DNA from: Georgenia_B sunbinii
GTDB taxonomy: Bacteria; Actinomycetota; Actinomycetes; Actinomycetales; Actinomycetaceae
DNA: 64,000 bases
Direction: 5' to 3' (one strand)
NCBI RefSeq assembly: GCF_036421855.1
Contig: NZ_JAZGOK010000006.1
The notes under the pieces were generated by a model. It saw nothing but the letters and a program-made list of their open reading frames with translations, did not search any database and was not told where the DNA came from. Shown here in pieces: positions 53,174-62,361 of the stretch. Within the stretch, counting starts at the first letter, position 1, and each line of letters starts with the position of its first letter. Made by a program: the position numbers and the translations under genes.

Positions 53174-54939
53174 CACCGACCATGACACCCACGACCCCGG
53201 CCGGGGTGGCGACGACCACCGGCGCGCACCTGCTCGCCCGCCAGCTGGAGTCCTACGGCGTGGAGTACATCTTCGGGCTCTGCGGGCACACCAACATCGC
53301 CTTCCTCGACGCACTCGCTGACAGCAGCATCGAGTTCATCACCTTCCGTCACGAGCAGACGGCGGCGCACGCGGCCGACGGGTACGCCCGCGAGTCGGGC
53401 AAGGTCGGGGTGGTCCTCACCCACGTGGGCCCGGGCATGATGAACGCGGTCACCGGCGTCGCGAGCGCCGCGATGGACTCCGTTCCCCTCGTCTGCATCT
53501 CCGGGGACATCCCGTCCTACTACCGCGGCCGCCACCCGCACCAGGAGGTCAATCTCCACAACGACGGCGACCAGACCGCGATCTACCGGCCCTTCGTCAA
53601 GCGGGCATGGACGGTGGACCGGCCAGAGGACCTCGGCCGGTTCGCCGAGCGGGCGTTCTGGACGGCGACGACCGGCCGCCCGGGGGCCACGCTGCTCAAC
53701 GTGCCGATGGACATGTTCTCGCGGCAGCTGGCCACCCCGGTCACGCCGCTCGCCGCCGGACCGGTGCTCCCGGCAGCGGCTCCTGAGGTCATCGACGCCA
53801 TCGCCGAGGAGCTGCGCGCCGCGAAGGCGCCGGTCCTCTACATCGGCGGCGGGGTCAACCACCCGGCCGGCCGTGCCGCGGTGACCGCGCTCGCCGAGCA
53901 CCTCGACATCCCGATCGTCCACTCCCTCATGGCCAAGGGTGCGGTGCCCGACTCCCACCCGCTGGTCGCCGGGATGCCCGGCTTCTGGGGCGCGGAGCTG
54001 ACCAACGAGATCACGCTCGGCGCGGACGTCGTGCTCGCCGTCGGGACGCGGTTCGCCGAGACCGACGCGAGCTCGTGGGACGGCCGCTCGACCTGGTCGA
54101 TGCCGCCGACACACCTCATCCAGATCGACATCGACCCTGCCGAGATCGGCCGCAACTACCCGGTCGCCCTCGGTGTGGTCGCCGACGCCACCCGCACGCT
54201 CGACGCCGTCGCCCGCCGGCTGCAGGAGACCGAGCCCGCCGGCCGGGACCGTCCCGAGCTGCGCCGGCAGATCGCCGACAGCCGGCGCCGGGTGTTCGCC
54301 ACCGTCCAGGACGCGGCGACCGACGACCAGCTGCCGCTGCGCCCGCAGCGGATCCTCGCCGACCTGCATGCCTCGGTACCGGCCGACACCGTCCTCGTCA
54401 CCGACGTGGGCTGGAACAAGAACGGCATCGCGCAGTGCTACGAGCTGCCCGGGGCCGGCCGGTTCATCACGCCGGGCGGGTCGTCGACGATGGGCTTCGG
54501 GCCGGCGGCCGCGCTCGGCGTGCAGGTCGCCTCACCGGACCGGCCGGTCGTCGCGCTCATCGGCGACGGCGGGATGACCGCCCAGCTGGCCGCCCTGCCG
54601 ACAGCCGCCGAACGCGGCCTGCCGGTGATCTTCGTCGTCATGAACAACGCCTCGCACGGCACCATCTCCGACCTGCAGGCGTCGAGCTACGGCCGCAGCT
54701 ACGGCTGCGACTTCGTCGACCGGGAGGGCGACCCCTTCTCGCCGGACTTCGCGGCCCTAGGCATCGCCTGCGGCCTCGACGGCTACCGCGTCACCGAACC
54801 TGGCGACCTGCGACGTCACCTCGCCGCGGCCGTCGCCGCCCGCCGGCCGGCCATCATCGACGTGCCGATGGTCAACGAGCCCGTTCCCACCCCCGGGCAC
54901 TGGAACATCAAGGACATCTACCGCGGTCAGTTCGACTGA
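53170..54939 (+). CDS. Thiamine diphosphate-dependent enzyme (acetolactate synthase-like)
   Basis: A 589-residue three-domain ThDP enzyme. Catalytic Glu62 sits in FRHEQTAAHAADG, and the ThDP/Mg motif GDGGM..QLAALPTAAERGLPVI..NN begins near 465. No transmembrane or FAD-specific segment was recognised. Family members are decarboxylases or carboligases acting on 2-oxo acids (acetolactate synthase, glyoxylate carboligase, benzoylformate or sulfo-keto acid decarboxylase); which applies cannot be told. Co-operonic with an aldehyde dehydrogenase, which could oxidise the aldehyde it releases. Confidence 0.88.
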   Translation: MTPTMTPTTPAGVATTTGAHLLARQLESYGVEYIFGLCGHTNIAFLDALADSSIEFITFRHEQTAAHAADGYARESGKVGVVLTHVGPGMMNAVTGVASAAMDSVPLVCISGDIPSYYRGRHPHQEVNLHNDGDQTAIYRPFVKRAWTVDRPEDLGRFAERAFWTATTGRPGATLLNVPMDMFSRQLATPVTPLAAGPVLPAAAPEVIDAIAEELRAAKAPVLYIGGGVNHPAGRAAVTALAEHLDIPIVHSLMAKGAVPDSHPLVAGMPGFWGAELTNEITLGADVVLAVGTRFAETDASSWDGRSTWSMPPTHLIQIDIDPAEIGRNYPVALGVVADATRTLDAVARRLQETEPAGRDRPELRRQIADSRRRVFATVQDAATDDQLPLRPQRILADLHASVPADTVLVTDVGWNKNGIAQCYELPGAGRFITPGGSSTMGFGPAAALGVQVASPDRPVVALIGDGGMTAQLAALPTAAERGLPVIFVVMNNASHGTISDLQASSYGRSYGCDFVDREGDPFSPDFAALGIACGLDGYRVTEPGDLRRHLAAAVAARRPAIIDVPMVNEPVPTPGHWNIKDIYRGQFD

Positions 54940-55006
54940 CCACGTTCGCCGGGCACGGGCACCGACGCCCGTCTCCCACCGACCTTTCCGAACAGGAGTG
55001 CAGACC

Positions 55007-56050
55007 ATGTCCAGAACATCCGCGTACCGCCGAGGTGCGGTCGCGCTCAGCGTCATCGCCCTCACCGCAGCCGCGTGCGGCGGCGCCGACGAGCCGGACG
55101 CCGGCGCCGGCACGACCGGTGGTGACGACGGCGGCAACGAGGAGACGGTCACCCTGTCCTTCGCGCACAGCTACGCCACCAACCACCCGCACCAGGTGTG
55201 CGGGGTGGAGCCCATCCAGGAGCAGGTCGCGGCGGCCGACGTCGGCCTGGAGATCGAGATCTTCCCCGACAGCTCGCTGGGCGGCCACGCGGAGCGGTTC
55301 GCCTCGGTGGTCTCCGGTGACATCGACATCGACATCCAGGGGCCGTCGGAGATCTCGGCGACCTACCCGGCGATCGGCGTCCTCGACGCCGCGTACGCCA
55401 TCGAGGGCCCCGACCACCTCTTCACGTTCTTCGAGTCCCCGGCGGGCGAGCAGCTGCGTGAGGACATGCTCGCGGGCACCGGGGTGCGCACCATCGAGCC
55501 CTGGTACTTCGGGATGCGGCACTTCACCTCGAACACCCCGCTCGAGACGCCGGCCGACTTCGAGGGGCTGCGGATGCGGTTCCCGGACACCCCGCAGTTC
55601 CTGCAGAACGCCGAGGCACTCGGTGCCTCCCCCACCTCCGTCGCCTTCGAGGAGGTGTACATCTCGCTGCAGCAGGGTGTCGTCGACGGGCAGGAGAACC
55701 CGATCCCGACGATCGCGTCGCTCAACCTGCCGGAGGTGCAGTCGCACCTCAACCTCACCGGCCACATGACGGGCATCCACATGATCGTCATGAACGAGGA
55801 CGCCTGGCAGTCGCTCTCCCCGGAGCAGCAGGAGGTCCTGGAGACGGCGATCAAGGACGCCCGCGACCCCAACCGTGACTGCATCGAGGCGCAGGAGAAC
55901 GAGTACGTCGAGGAGTGGGGCGGCAGCGGCACGATGGAGATCATCGAGCCGGACATCGACGCGTTCCGTGATCGGGCGGAGTCGTTCTTCCTCGAGGAGC
56001 TCGACGGCGACGCGCTCGAGCTGTACACCGCGGTCCGCGAGACCGCCTGA
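55007..56050 (+). CDS. TRAP transporter substrate-binding protein DctP family
   Basis: A 347-residue lipoprotein with lipobox TAAAC (Cys at about 25), then two alpha/beta lobes. GMRHFTSNTPLETPADFEGLRMR, QNAEALGA and EVYISLQQGVVDGQENP are classic DctP segments, and the Arg in the first carries the carboxylate contact. It captures an organic acid for the membrane subunits. ATG at 55007 has ACAGGAG upstream. A hairpin follows, which may raise its level relative to the permease genes. Confidence 0.93.
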   Translation: MSRTSAYRRGAVALSVIALTAAACGGADEPDAGAGTTGGDDGGNEETVTLSFAHSYATNHPHQVCGVEPIQEQVAAADVGLEIEIFPDSSLGGHAERFASVVSGDIDIDIQGPSEISATYPAIGVLDAAYAIEGPDHLFTFFESPAGEQLREDMLAGTGVRTIEPWYFGMRHFTSNTPLETPADFEGLRMRFPDTPQFLQNAEALGASPTSVAFEEVYISLQQGVVDGQENPIPTIASLNLPEVQSHLNLTGHMTGIHMIVMNEDAWQSLSPEQQEVLETAIKDARDPNRDCIEAQENEYVEEWGGSGTMEIIEPDIDAFRDRAESFFLEELDGDALELYTAVRETA

Positions 56051-56055
56051 CCGCG

Positions 56056-56091
56056 CGAGGCCCGTGGCGGTCACCGCCGCCGCGGGCCTCG
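56056..56091 (+). terminator. Intercistronic hairpin after DctP gene
   Basis: CGAGGCCCG pairs with CGGGCCTCG, with an inner GGCGG/CCGCC stem. It stands between the binding-protein and small-permease genes and probably protects the upstream mRNA or partly terminates. Confidence 0.65.
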
Positions 56092-56140
56092 GCCTGTCCC
56101 TTCCCCACCCACCTCACAGCGCAGTGGAGGTTCCACCGGC

Positions 56141-56695
56141 ATGTCCGAGATCGAAGCACCTGACGAACGACCGCACCGCAGACCGGTCGGCACCTACCTG
56201 GCGCTGGCCATGGACCGGTTCGGCCAGGTCGTGGGTGCGCTCTGCGTGGCCCTCATCCTCGTCCTCGTCAGCGTCCAGGTCGTCCAGCGCGTCACCACCG
56301 GTGGCAGCTGGGCATGGTCCGGGGAGATCGCGAAGTTCGCGATGGTCTGGTCGACCTTCATCCTCGCCCCTCACCTGCTGCGAGTAGGCGGCCACCTCCG
56401 GGTCGACGTCATCGAGCAGTGGCTGACCCCGCGGGGAGAGCGGTGGATGACCCGGCTGACCGACATCCTCATCGCGGCGACGTGCGCCGGGCTCACCTGG
56501 GCCGGCTGGGGCCTGCTCAACGCACCGTTCCTCGGTTCCGCACCGGCCTCCGGCATCCCGCTGACGGTCATCTACGCGGTGCCCGTCCTCGGCCTGCTGT
56601 TCACGACGATCATGGCGATCGGCAAGGCGATCTTCGGTCAGGGCTCGGCCTTCGACGTCGAGGGCATCGCACCGGCTCCTGAGGCGGTGCTCTGA
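56141..56695 (+). CDS. TRAP transporter small permease (DctQ)
   Basis: A 184-residue protein with four membrane helices (about 20-42, 55-75, 98-118 and 139-160) and the DctQ pattern WSGEIAKFAMVWSTFILAPHLLR. Forms the membrane complex with the DctM protein, whose start follows two bases after its stop. Spacing and order DctP-Q-M are normal. Confidence 0.92.
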   Translation: MSEIEAPDERPHRRPVGTYLALAMDRFGQVVGALCVALILVLVSVQVVQRVTTGGSWAWSGEIAKFAMVWSTFILAPHLLRVGGHLRVDVIEQWLTPRGERWMTRLTDILIAATCAGLTWAGWGLLNAPFLGSAPASGIPLTVIYAVPVLGLLFTTIMAIGKAIFGQGSAFDVEGIAPAPEAVL

Positions 56696-56697
56696 CC

Positions 56698-57960
56698 ATG
56701 GCCATGATCATCCTCGCCGTCGCGATCCTGCTGCTGCTCATGCTCCGGCTCCCGGTCGCCTTCGCGATCCTCGGTCCCTCGGTGGCCTACCTCATCCTCA
56801 CCGGCCAGTCGGTCGAGCTCGGGCTGCGCACCGCGATCAACGGCATCAACAGCTGGCCCATGCTGGCCATCCCGCTGTTCGTCCTGCTCGGCGTCATCGC
56901 CAACCACGCCGGCATCGCCGAACGCCTCTTCGACTTCGCGATGGCGCTCCTCGGCCCCATCAAGGGTGGCCTCGCCTACGTCAACATCGGCACCAGCGTG
57001 GGCTTCTCGTGGATGAGCGGTTCGGCGCTGGCCGACGCGGCCGGCCTCGGCTCGGTGCAGGTGCCCGAGATGCGCAAGCGCGGCTACCCCGACCGCTTCT
57101 CGGTCGGCCTCACCGGCGCCGCCAGCCTCATCTCGCCGGTGATGCCGCCGAGCATCCCCGCGGTGGTGTACGCGTCGGTCGCGGCGGTCTCCACCGGTGC
57201 CCTGTTCGCCGCCTCGGTGATCCCCGCCTTCCTCGTCGCGCTCGGGCTGGTCATCTACGTCTACATCTGGAGCCGGCGGCAGAACTTCCTCAAGACCTAC
57301 CCGCTGCGCTGGGCGGAGATCCGCCGCACCGGCCGGCGCGCCGTCGCGCCGCTCCTCACCCCCGTCATCGTCATCGGCGGGATCCTCGGTGGCTTCTTCA
57401 CCCCGACCGAGGCCGCCGCGGTGGGCTGTGTCTACATGCTCGTGCTGGGCTTCATGTTTCGGTCGCTGCGGCTGAGCACGCTGGGCAAGGTCGTGGGCAA
57501 CGCCGCCGCGACGTCGGCCGCGATCATGCTCATCATCGGCTCCGCCTCGCTGCTCGGCTGGATCCTCGCCCGCGAGCAGGTGCCCGCCAGCATCGCGGAG
57601 TGGATGACCGGCCTCACCAACGGCCCCACGAGCTTCCTCTTCCTCACCGTGGCACTGCTCATCGTCCTCGGCGCCATCATGGAACCGACCTCCGCGCTCG
57701 TCCTCAGCGTCCCCATCCTGCTGCCGGTAGCCGTGAGCTTCGGCGTGGATCCGATCCACTTCGGTGTCATCACGGTGATGACGCTGATGATCGGGCTGCT
57801 GACCCCGCCCGTCGGGCCGGTGGGCTTCGTCCTCAGCTCGGTCACCGGGATCCCGCCACGGGAGGTCTTCCGTTCCTTCCTGCCGTTCATGGTCCCGCTG
57901 ATCCTCGTGGTGTCGCTGATCGTGCTCTTCCCCGCCCTCATCTGGGCGCCCGGCATCTAG
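56698..57960 (+). CDS. TRAP transporter large permease (DctM)
   Basis: A 420-residue, about 12-helix Na+-driven permease. GMNSWPMLAIPLFVLLG-like segments, the SGSALADAAGLG motif and VMPPSIPAVVYA are typical for DctM. It translocates the acid captured by the DctP protein. Last gene of the aldehyde dehydrogenase operon, followed by a hairpin. Confidence 0.95.
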   Translation: MAMIILAVAILLLLMLRLPVAFAILGPSVAYLILTGQSVELGLRTAINGINSWPMLAIPLFVLLGVIANHAGIAERLFDFAMALLGPIKGGLAYVNIGTSVGFSWMSGSALADAAGLGSVQVPEMRKRGYPDRFSVGLTGAASLISPVMPPSIPAVVYASVAAVSTGALFAASVIPAFLVALGLVIYVYIWSRRQNFLKTYPLRWAEIRRTGRRAVAPLLTPVIVIGGILGGFFTPTEAAAVGCVYMLVLGFMFRSLRLSTLGKVVGNAAATSAAIMLIIGSASLLGWILAREQVPASIAEWMTGLTNGPTSFLFLTVALLIVLGAIMEPTSALVLSVPILLPVAVSFGVDPIHFGVITVMTLMIGLLTPPVGPVGFVLSSVTGIPPREVFRSFLPFMVPLILVVSLIVLFPALIWAPGI

Positions 57961-57976
57961 CCAGGCCGCCGCCGTC

Positions 57977-58006
57977 GTCCCGGTCCGTCCCCAGACGGGC
58001 CGGGAC
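57977..58006 (+). terminator. Hairpin terminator of TRAP operon
   Basis: GTCCCGGTCCGTC pairs with GACGGGCCGGGAC across four bases, one pair being a G-U wobble. Located 16 bases after the DctM stop. Confidence 0.8.
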
Positions 58007-58046
58007 GTTCACGCACCGATCGACCGGCTCGTGGCAGGCTGGGCGG

Positions 58047-59045
58047 GTGCCACCCAGGACCCGTCGCCCCGCCTCCTCCGGACTCAGCTGGGACCAGGCG
58101 CCGCTGGCGCCGGTCGTGCTCGTGCGCGGCGCCGAGGGACTGCTCGCCGACCGTGCCGTCTCCCGGGTCGTCGAGCTCGCCGTCGCCGCCGATCCCGGGA
58201 CCGAGGTCACCCGGATCGAGGCCGCCGGCTACGAACCGGGCCAGCTGACGATGCTGGCCAGCCCGTCGCTGTTCGACGAGTCGCGCTGCGTCGTCGTCAA
58301 CGGCGTCGAGAGCTGCACCGACGCCCTCATCACCGACGGCATCGCCTACCTGGCATCGGTTCCCGACGACGTCACGCTGGTGCTCCAGCACGGCGGCGGG
58401 GTCCGTGGCAAGAAGCTGCTCGACGCCGTCGTCAAGGCCGGGCACCCCGTCGTCAGCTGCGAGCCGCTCAAGCGGGACAGCGACAAGTCCGACTTCGTCG
58501 CCGCCGAGTTCCGCCGGGCCAAGCGACCGATCGACACCGCTGCGGTGCAGGCGCTGGTCCAGGCGGTCGGCTCCGACCTGCGCGAGCTCGGCGCGGCCTG
58601 CAGCCAGCTGGTCGCCGACACCACCGGCCCGGTGACCGTCGACGTCGTCGAGCGTTACCACGGTGGTCGGGTGGAGGCCACCGGTTTCCGGGTGGCCGAC
58701 GCCGCGATCGGCGGGAACGCCGCGCTGGCGGTCTCGCTGCTGCGTCACGCCCTGGAGACCGGCCTCAACCCGGTGCCGATCGTCGCTGTCCTCGCGATGA
58801 AGCTGCGCACGATGGCCAAGGTCGAGGCGATGTCCGGCCGGGGCGGCGCCGGCGGCCTCGGGCTGGCCCCGTGGCAGGTCGACAACGCACGCCGCGAGCT
58901 CGCCGGCTGGAGCCCGGAGGGCCTGGCCCGCGCCATCAGTGCCGTCGCCGCCGCGGACGCCGAGGTCAAGGGCCTCAGCCGTGACCCGGAGTTCGCCATC
59001 GAGCGCGCCGTGCTGCGGATCGCGGCGAGCCGGGGCCGGCGGTGA
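58047..59045 (+). CDS. holA: DNA polymerase III subunit delta
   Basis: A 332-residue clamp-loader subunit: VLVRGAEGLLADRAVSRVV at the start, LFDESRCVVVNGVE and the C-terminal helical domain with NPVPIVAVLAMKLRTMAK. The open frame extends far upstream inside dctM; the GTG at 58047 fits family length and has CAGGCT plus six bases before it, a leaderless layout. In M. tuberculosis holA is next to rpsT and co-directional with comEC; here it is on the opposite strand from comEC. Confidence 0.93.
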   Translation: MPPRTRRPASSGLSWDQAPLAPVVLVRGAEGLLADRAVSRVVELAVAADPGTEVTRIEAAGYEPGQLTMLASPSLFDESRCVVVNGVESCTDALITDGIAYLASVPDDVTLVLQHGGGVRGKKLLDAVVKAGHPVVSCEPLKRDSDKSDFVAAEFRRAKRPIDTAAVQALVQAVGSDLRELGAACSQLVADTTGPVTVDVVERYHGGRVEATGFRVADAAIGGNAALAVSLLRHALETGLNPVPIVAVLAMKLRTMAKVEAMSGRGGAGGLGLAPWQVDNARRELAGWSPEGLARAISAVAAADAEVKGLSRDPEFAIERAVLRIAASRGRR

Positions 59046-59572
59046 CCGCCGAGCGGTACCGCGTCGTCCCCGCCGCCTACGTCCTGCTGCTGCGCGAGCA
59101 GCACAGCGGCGCAGCCGCGACCGGGACGCTCGAGGTGCTGCTGCAGCACCGGCAGCAGACCGGGTTCATGGACGGCTACTGGGCGGCCGGCGCCGCCGGG
59201 CACGTCGAGGCCGGCGAGTCGGTCCACGCCGCCGCGGTGCGCGAGGCCCGTGAGGAGCTCGGCATCGAGGTCCGGCCGGCGGACCTGCTGCCGCTGACGA
59301 CGATGCACCGCAGCCAGGGCACCGGCGAGTGGATCGATGAGCGGGTGGACTTCTTCTTCACGGCACGCCACTGGCGCGGGCAGCCGCGCCCGGTGGAGAC
59401 CAAGGCCGCCGACCTGCGCTGGGTGTCGCTGGCGGACCTCGACTCCCTCGACGGGCCGGTGGTCCCCCACGAGCGGGCGGTGCTCGACGGCCTGCGGTCC
59501 GGTGACCTGCCGGCCATCACGAGCATCGGCCTCCCCGGTGCACTGCTGACCACCGCCCCGTCACCAGCCTGA
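59042..59572 (+). CDS. NUDIX hydrolase
   Basis: A 176-residue protein with a complete NUDIX box, GHVEAGESVHAAAVREAREE and LGI (53-75), with both metal-binding glutamates. Hydrolyses a nucleoside diphosphate-linked compound; the substrate is not deducible. GTG start overlaps holA (GTGA), so both are translated together. Confidence 0.92.
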   Translation: MTAERYRVVPAAYVLLLREQHSGAAATGTLEVLLQHRQQTGFMDGYWAAGAAGHVEAGESVHAAAVREAREELGIEVRPADLLPLTTMHRSQGTGEWIDERVDFFFTARHWRGQPRPVETKAADLRWVSLADLDSLDGPVVPHERAVLDGLRSGDLPAITSIGLPGALLTTAPSPA

Positions 59573-59585
59573 TCCCCCTCCGCCG

Positions 59586-59749
59586 CCGACAGCGGGATTG
59601 TCCACGTCCCCCCGCCGCCGACAGCGGGATTGTCCACACCCCTCCCCCGCCGACAGCGGGATTGTCCACGCCCACCCCAGCCGCCCGCTCGCGACAGCTG
59701 GATTGTCAACGCCCACCCCAGCCACCCGCTCGCGACAGCAGGATTGTCC
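59586..59749 (+). repeat. Interspersed 18-bp repeat array with DnaA-box-like ends (5 units)
   Basis: Units start at 59586, 59618, 59650, 59691 and 59732: three at 32-base and two at 41-base spacing. Forms include CCGACAGCGGGATTGTCC and GCGACAGCAGGATTGTCC. Each is followed by AC, giving TTGTCCACG or, at 59630-59638, TTGTCCACA, the actinobacterial DnaA-box consensus. The 23-base spacers at 59668-59690 and 59709-59731 differ by one base. Confidence 0.92.
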
Positions 59750-59790
59750 ACGCCCCCTCGCGGCGGCGGCTCTGCGCGACGCCCGCACCC

Positions 59791-62361
59791 TCAGCCGGGA
59801 TCACAGCCCGCTGCCACCGCCACTCCGGTCGAGTGGCGGTGGAGGGTGATGAGGCCGCACTCGTCGGTGCGCAGCACGAGCGCGCCGACGTCGCGGTAGG
59901 CGGCGAGCGTCGGGGCCGCAGGGTGGCCGAAGTCGTTGTCCGCGCCCACGCTGACAACGGCGAGGCGCGGCGCGAAGGCCGGTGCGAGATCGGGCAGGTG
60001 GGCCGCCGAGCCGTGGTGCGGCACGAGCACGACGTCCGGCGTCGGCGACCGCGCCTGCTGCTCCGCCCAGGAGCGCAGCAGGCCCCGCTGCCCCGCCGGC
60101 TCCACGTCGCCGGGCGCGAGCACCACGAGGTCCCCCACCTGGACGAGGAGAGCCAGCGAGAGGTCGTTGGCCGCCGCGTCGTCCCCGGGCGCGGCGACCG
60201 CCACGGCGCGATCGGTGGGCCAGAGCACGAACCAGTCCGCAGCCACCAGCCCGTCGGCCGGGTGCGGCTGGTCGGCCGGCAGCGGACCAGCCGGTGGCAG
60301 CGGCACTGCCGAGTGCGACGGATCCGGCGCCGAGCCGGCCAGGTGCCGGGCGTCGTCGGCCGCCGACGGCGCCGGGCCGGTCGTGCCCGCCGCACCAGCC
60401 ACCGGTCGCTCGAGCGCGACGCCGGCCGCCGCCAGTGTCTCGACCACGCGGCGCTCGGCCGCGGTCGGGGCGTCGTGCGGGCTGAGCAGAGCACGGTGCA
60501 CGTGGCGGCCGGCGAGCACGGCGTCGAGACCGCCGACGTGGTCGGCGTGCAGGTGGGAGAGCACGAGCAGGTCCAGCTCGCGGACCCGCAGCTCGTCCAG
60601 GCAGCGACCGGCCGCCGGTCCGGGTGGTCCGACGTCGAGCATGACGGCGCGGTGCGGGCCGGTGCGTAGCAGAAAGGCGCTGCCCTGGCCCACGTCGCAC
60701 TGCGCGGCGACCCAGTCGTCGGGCGGGCCGAGGCCGAGCCAGCCGCCCACCGCGGCCCGCGGCCCGGGCACTACTGCTATCGCGACGACTGCCACAGCGG
60801 GTAGCAACCACCAGCCCCGAGGGCGCGACAGCGCGACCAGCACCACCACGGTGAGGGCGGCGAGCAGGAGCGCACCGCCCGCGCCACCGAGCCACCCCAG
60901 CCGGGCCCCCGGCATTCCTGCTGTCACGGTGGCCACCCCCGCGATCCAGGCTGTCGCCCACGTCGCGGGGACCACGAGCGCCGCGGCGGCGCCCGGCCAC
61001 CACGGCGCGCACACCGTGGCCAGCACGCCGAGCACGGTCGCGGGCGGCACCGCCGGTGCGGCGAGTACGTTGGCGGGCACCGCGTACGTCGCGATCGCCG
61101 GCTCGAGCAGGATGATCACCGGCGCGCAGCACACCTGGGCCGCTGCCGGCACCGCGACGACGTGGGCGAGAGTGCCCGGCAGGTACTGCGACAGCCTCGC
61201 CGCCCACGGGCCGGCGAGCACCACGAGGCCACCGGTGGCGAGCACCGACAGCACGAAGCCGTAGGACCGGGCCAGCCACGGATCGACAACCAGCAGGACG
61301 ACCACCGCGCCGCCCAGCGCCGGCAGCGCCCGGGCCGGTCGACCGACGAGCAGCGCCCCAAGCGCGACCGCCCCCATCGTGGCCGATCGCAGCACGCTCG
61401 CCTCCGGCCGCACGAGCACGACGAACGCCACCAGGACGACGCCCCCGACGGTCGCTCGCAACCACCGCGGCGTCCACGTGAGGGCACCGAGGACCACGCC
61501 GAGGATGATCGCCACGTGCGCACCCGAGACGGCGGTGATGTGGGTGAGGGAGACCGTCTTCATGGCGGCATCGAGCTCGGCCGGCATCGCGGTGTCGTCA
61601 CCCACCGCGATGCCCGGGACCAGCCCGCGGGCCTGCGGTGACGCATCGGCGACCGCCTCGAGCAGACCTCGCCGCATCGCGGTGGCGAGGCGCTGGTGGG
61701 CCGGCGCCGCCGCGGTGACCACCGGTGGCTCGCCGACGACGAGCAACGCGGCGACGTCGTCCCCCGGCTCGACCGCCACCAGCCGCCCGGAGGCACGGAC
61801 CTCCTCCCCCATCGCCGCCGCGCTCCAGGCCGCGGGACCCAGGACCAGCACCGGGGTGCGGACATTGCCCAGCCGGCCCCGCCCCTCGACCTGCTCGACG
61901 CGGACCCGGGTACGAAAGCGGTCGGCGCCAGGGCCGGCCCGCTCGTCCCCGCCCCAGGTTGCCGAAGGGTCGGTGGCGACCGGCCGCGGGTCACCGACGA
62001 CCGTCCCGACCACGGTGACCACCGCGCCCCGCGGCGCCAGCTCGGCCAGTAGCCCGGTACTCCTCACGTGGACGTGTGCGGCGGTCGCCAGCGCGACGAG
62101 GACCATCGCGGCCAGCGCGAGGGCCGCAGCCGCCCCCGCCCGGCCAGCCGGTGCGCCGGCCCGGCCCGCCGGTGGCGCCCGGTACCGGGCACGCTGTCGT
62201 CGCAGCCGGTGCGCCAGCCACCAGCCGCCACCACCCGCTGCAACGGCCACACCGCTGACGACCCCGACGGTCGGTGACGCGCCGACCATGCCGAACGCCA
62301 CCGCCCAGCAACCGACCGCGGCGGGCACGATCCGCACGTCGAGGGCCGACGGCGGGCTCAC
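59791..62361 (-). CDS. DNA uptake channel ComEC/Rec2 family
   Basis: An 856-residue protein: hydrophobic N-terminus, an OB-like external region, the ComEC competence domain with LTHITAVSGAHVAIILG and many helices, and a C-terminal metallo-beta-lactamase-like domain with LVLSHLHADHVGG. ComEC carries single-stranded DNA across the cytoplasmic membrane. GTG start overlaps the comEA stop. No pilus or late competence genes are in the window, so DNA uptake is only inferred. Confidence 0.92.
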   Translation of the reverse strand: MSPPSALDVRIVPAAVGCWAVAFGMVGASPTVGVVSGVAVAAGGGGWWLAHRLRRQRARYRAPPAGRAGAPAGRAGAAAALALAAMVLVALATAAHVHVRSTGLLAELAPRGAVVTVVGTVVGDPRPVATDPSATWGGDERAGPGADRFRTRVRVEQVEGRGRLGNVRTPVLVLGPAAWSAAAMGEEVRASGRLVAVEPGDDVAALLVVGEPPVVTAAAPAHQRLATAMRRGLLEAVADASPQARGLVPGIAVGDDTAMPAELDAAMKTVSLTHITAVSGAHVAIILGVVLGALTWTPRWLRATVGGVVLVAFVVLVRPEASVLRSATMGAVALGALLVGRPARALPALGGAVVVLLVVDPWLARSYGFVLSVLATGGLVVLAGPWAARLSQYLPGTLAHVVAVPAAAQVCCAPVIILLEPAIATYAVPANVLAAPAVPPATVLGVLATVCAPWWPGAAAALVVPATWATAWIAGVATVTAGMPGARLGWLGGAGGALLLAALTVVVLVALSRPRGWWLLPAVAVVAIAVVPGPRAAVGGWLGLGPPDDWVAAQCDVGQGSAFLLRTGPHRAVMLDVGPPGPAAGRCLDELRVRELDLLVLSHLHADHVGGLDAVLAGRHVHRALLSPHDAPTAAERRVVETLAAAGVALERPVAGAAGTTGPAPSAADDARHLAGSAPDPSHSAVPLPPAGPLPADQPHPADGLVAADWFVLWPTDRAVAVAAPGDDAAANDLSLALLVQVGDLVVLAPGDVEPAGQRGLLRSWAEQQARSPTPDVVLVPHHGSAAHLPDLAPAFAPRLAVVSVGADNDFGHPAAPTLAAYRDVGALVLRTDECGLITLHRHSTGVAVAAGCDPG

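Noticed and set aside
59586..59749. CRISPR-like appearance of repeats and similar-length spacers
   Set aside because: Units are only 18 bases, the spacers are 14-23 bases and two are nearly identical, and there are no cas genes. It is part of the 18-bp family seen as direct tandem arrays elsewhere.
59586..59749. Chromosomal replication origin
   Set aside because: DnaA-like boxes exist, but dnaA, dnaN and an AT-rich unwinding region are absent; at most a secondary DnaA-binding site.
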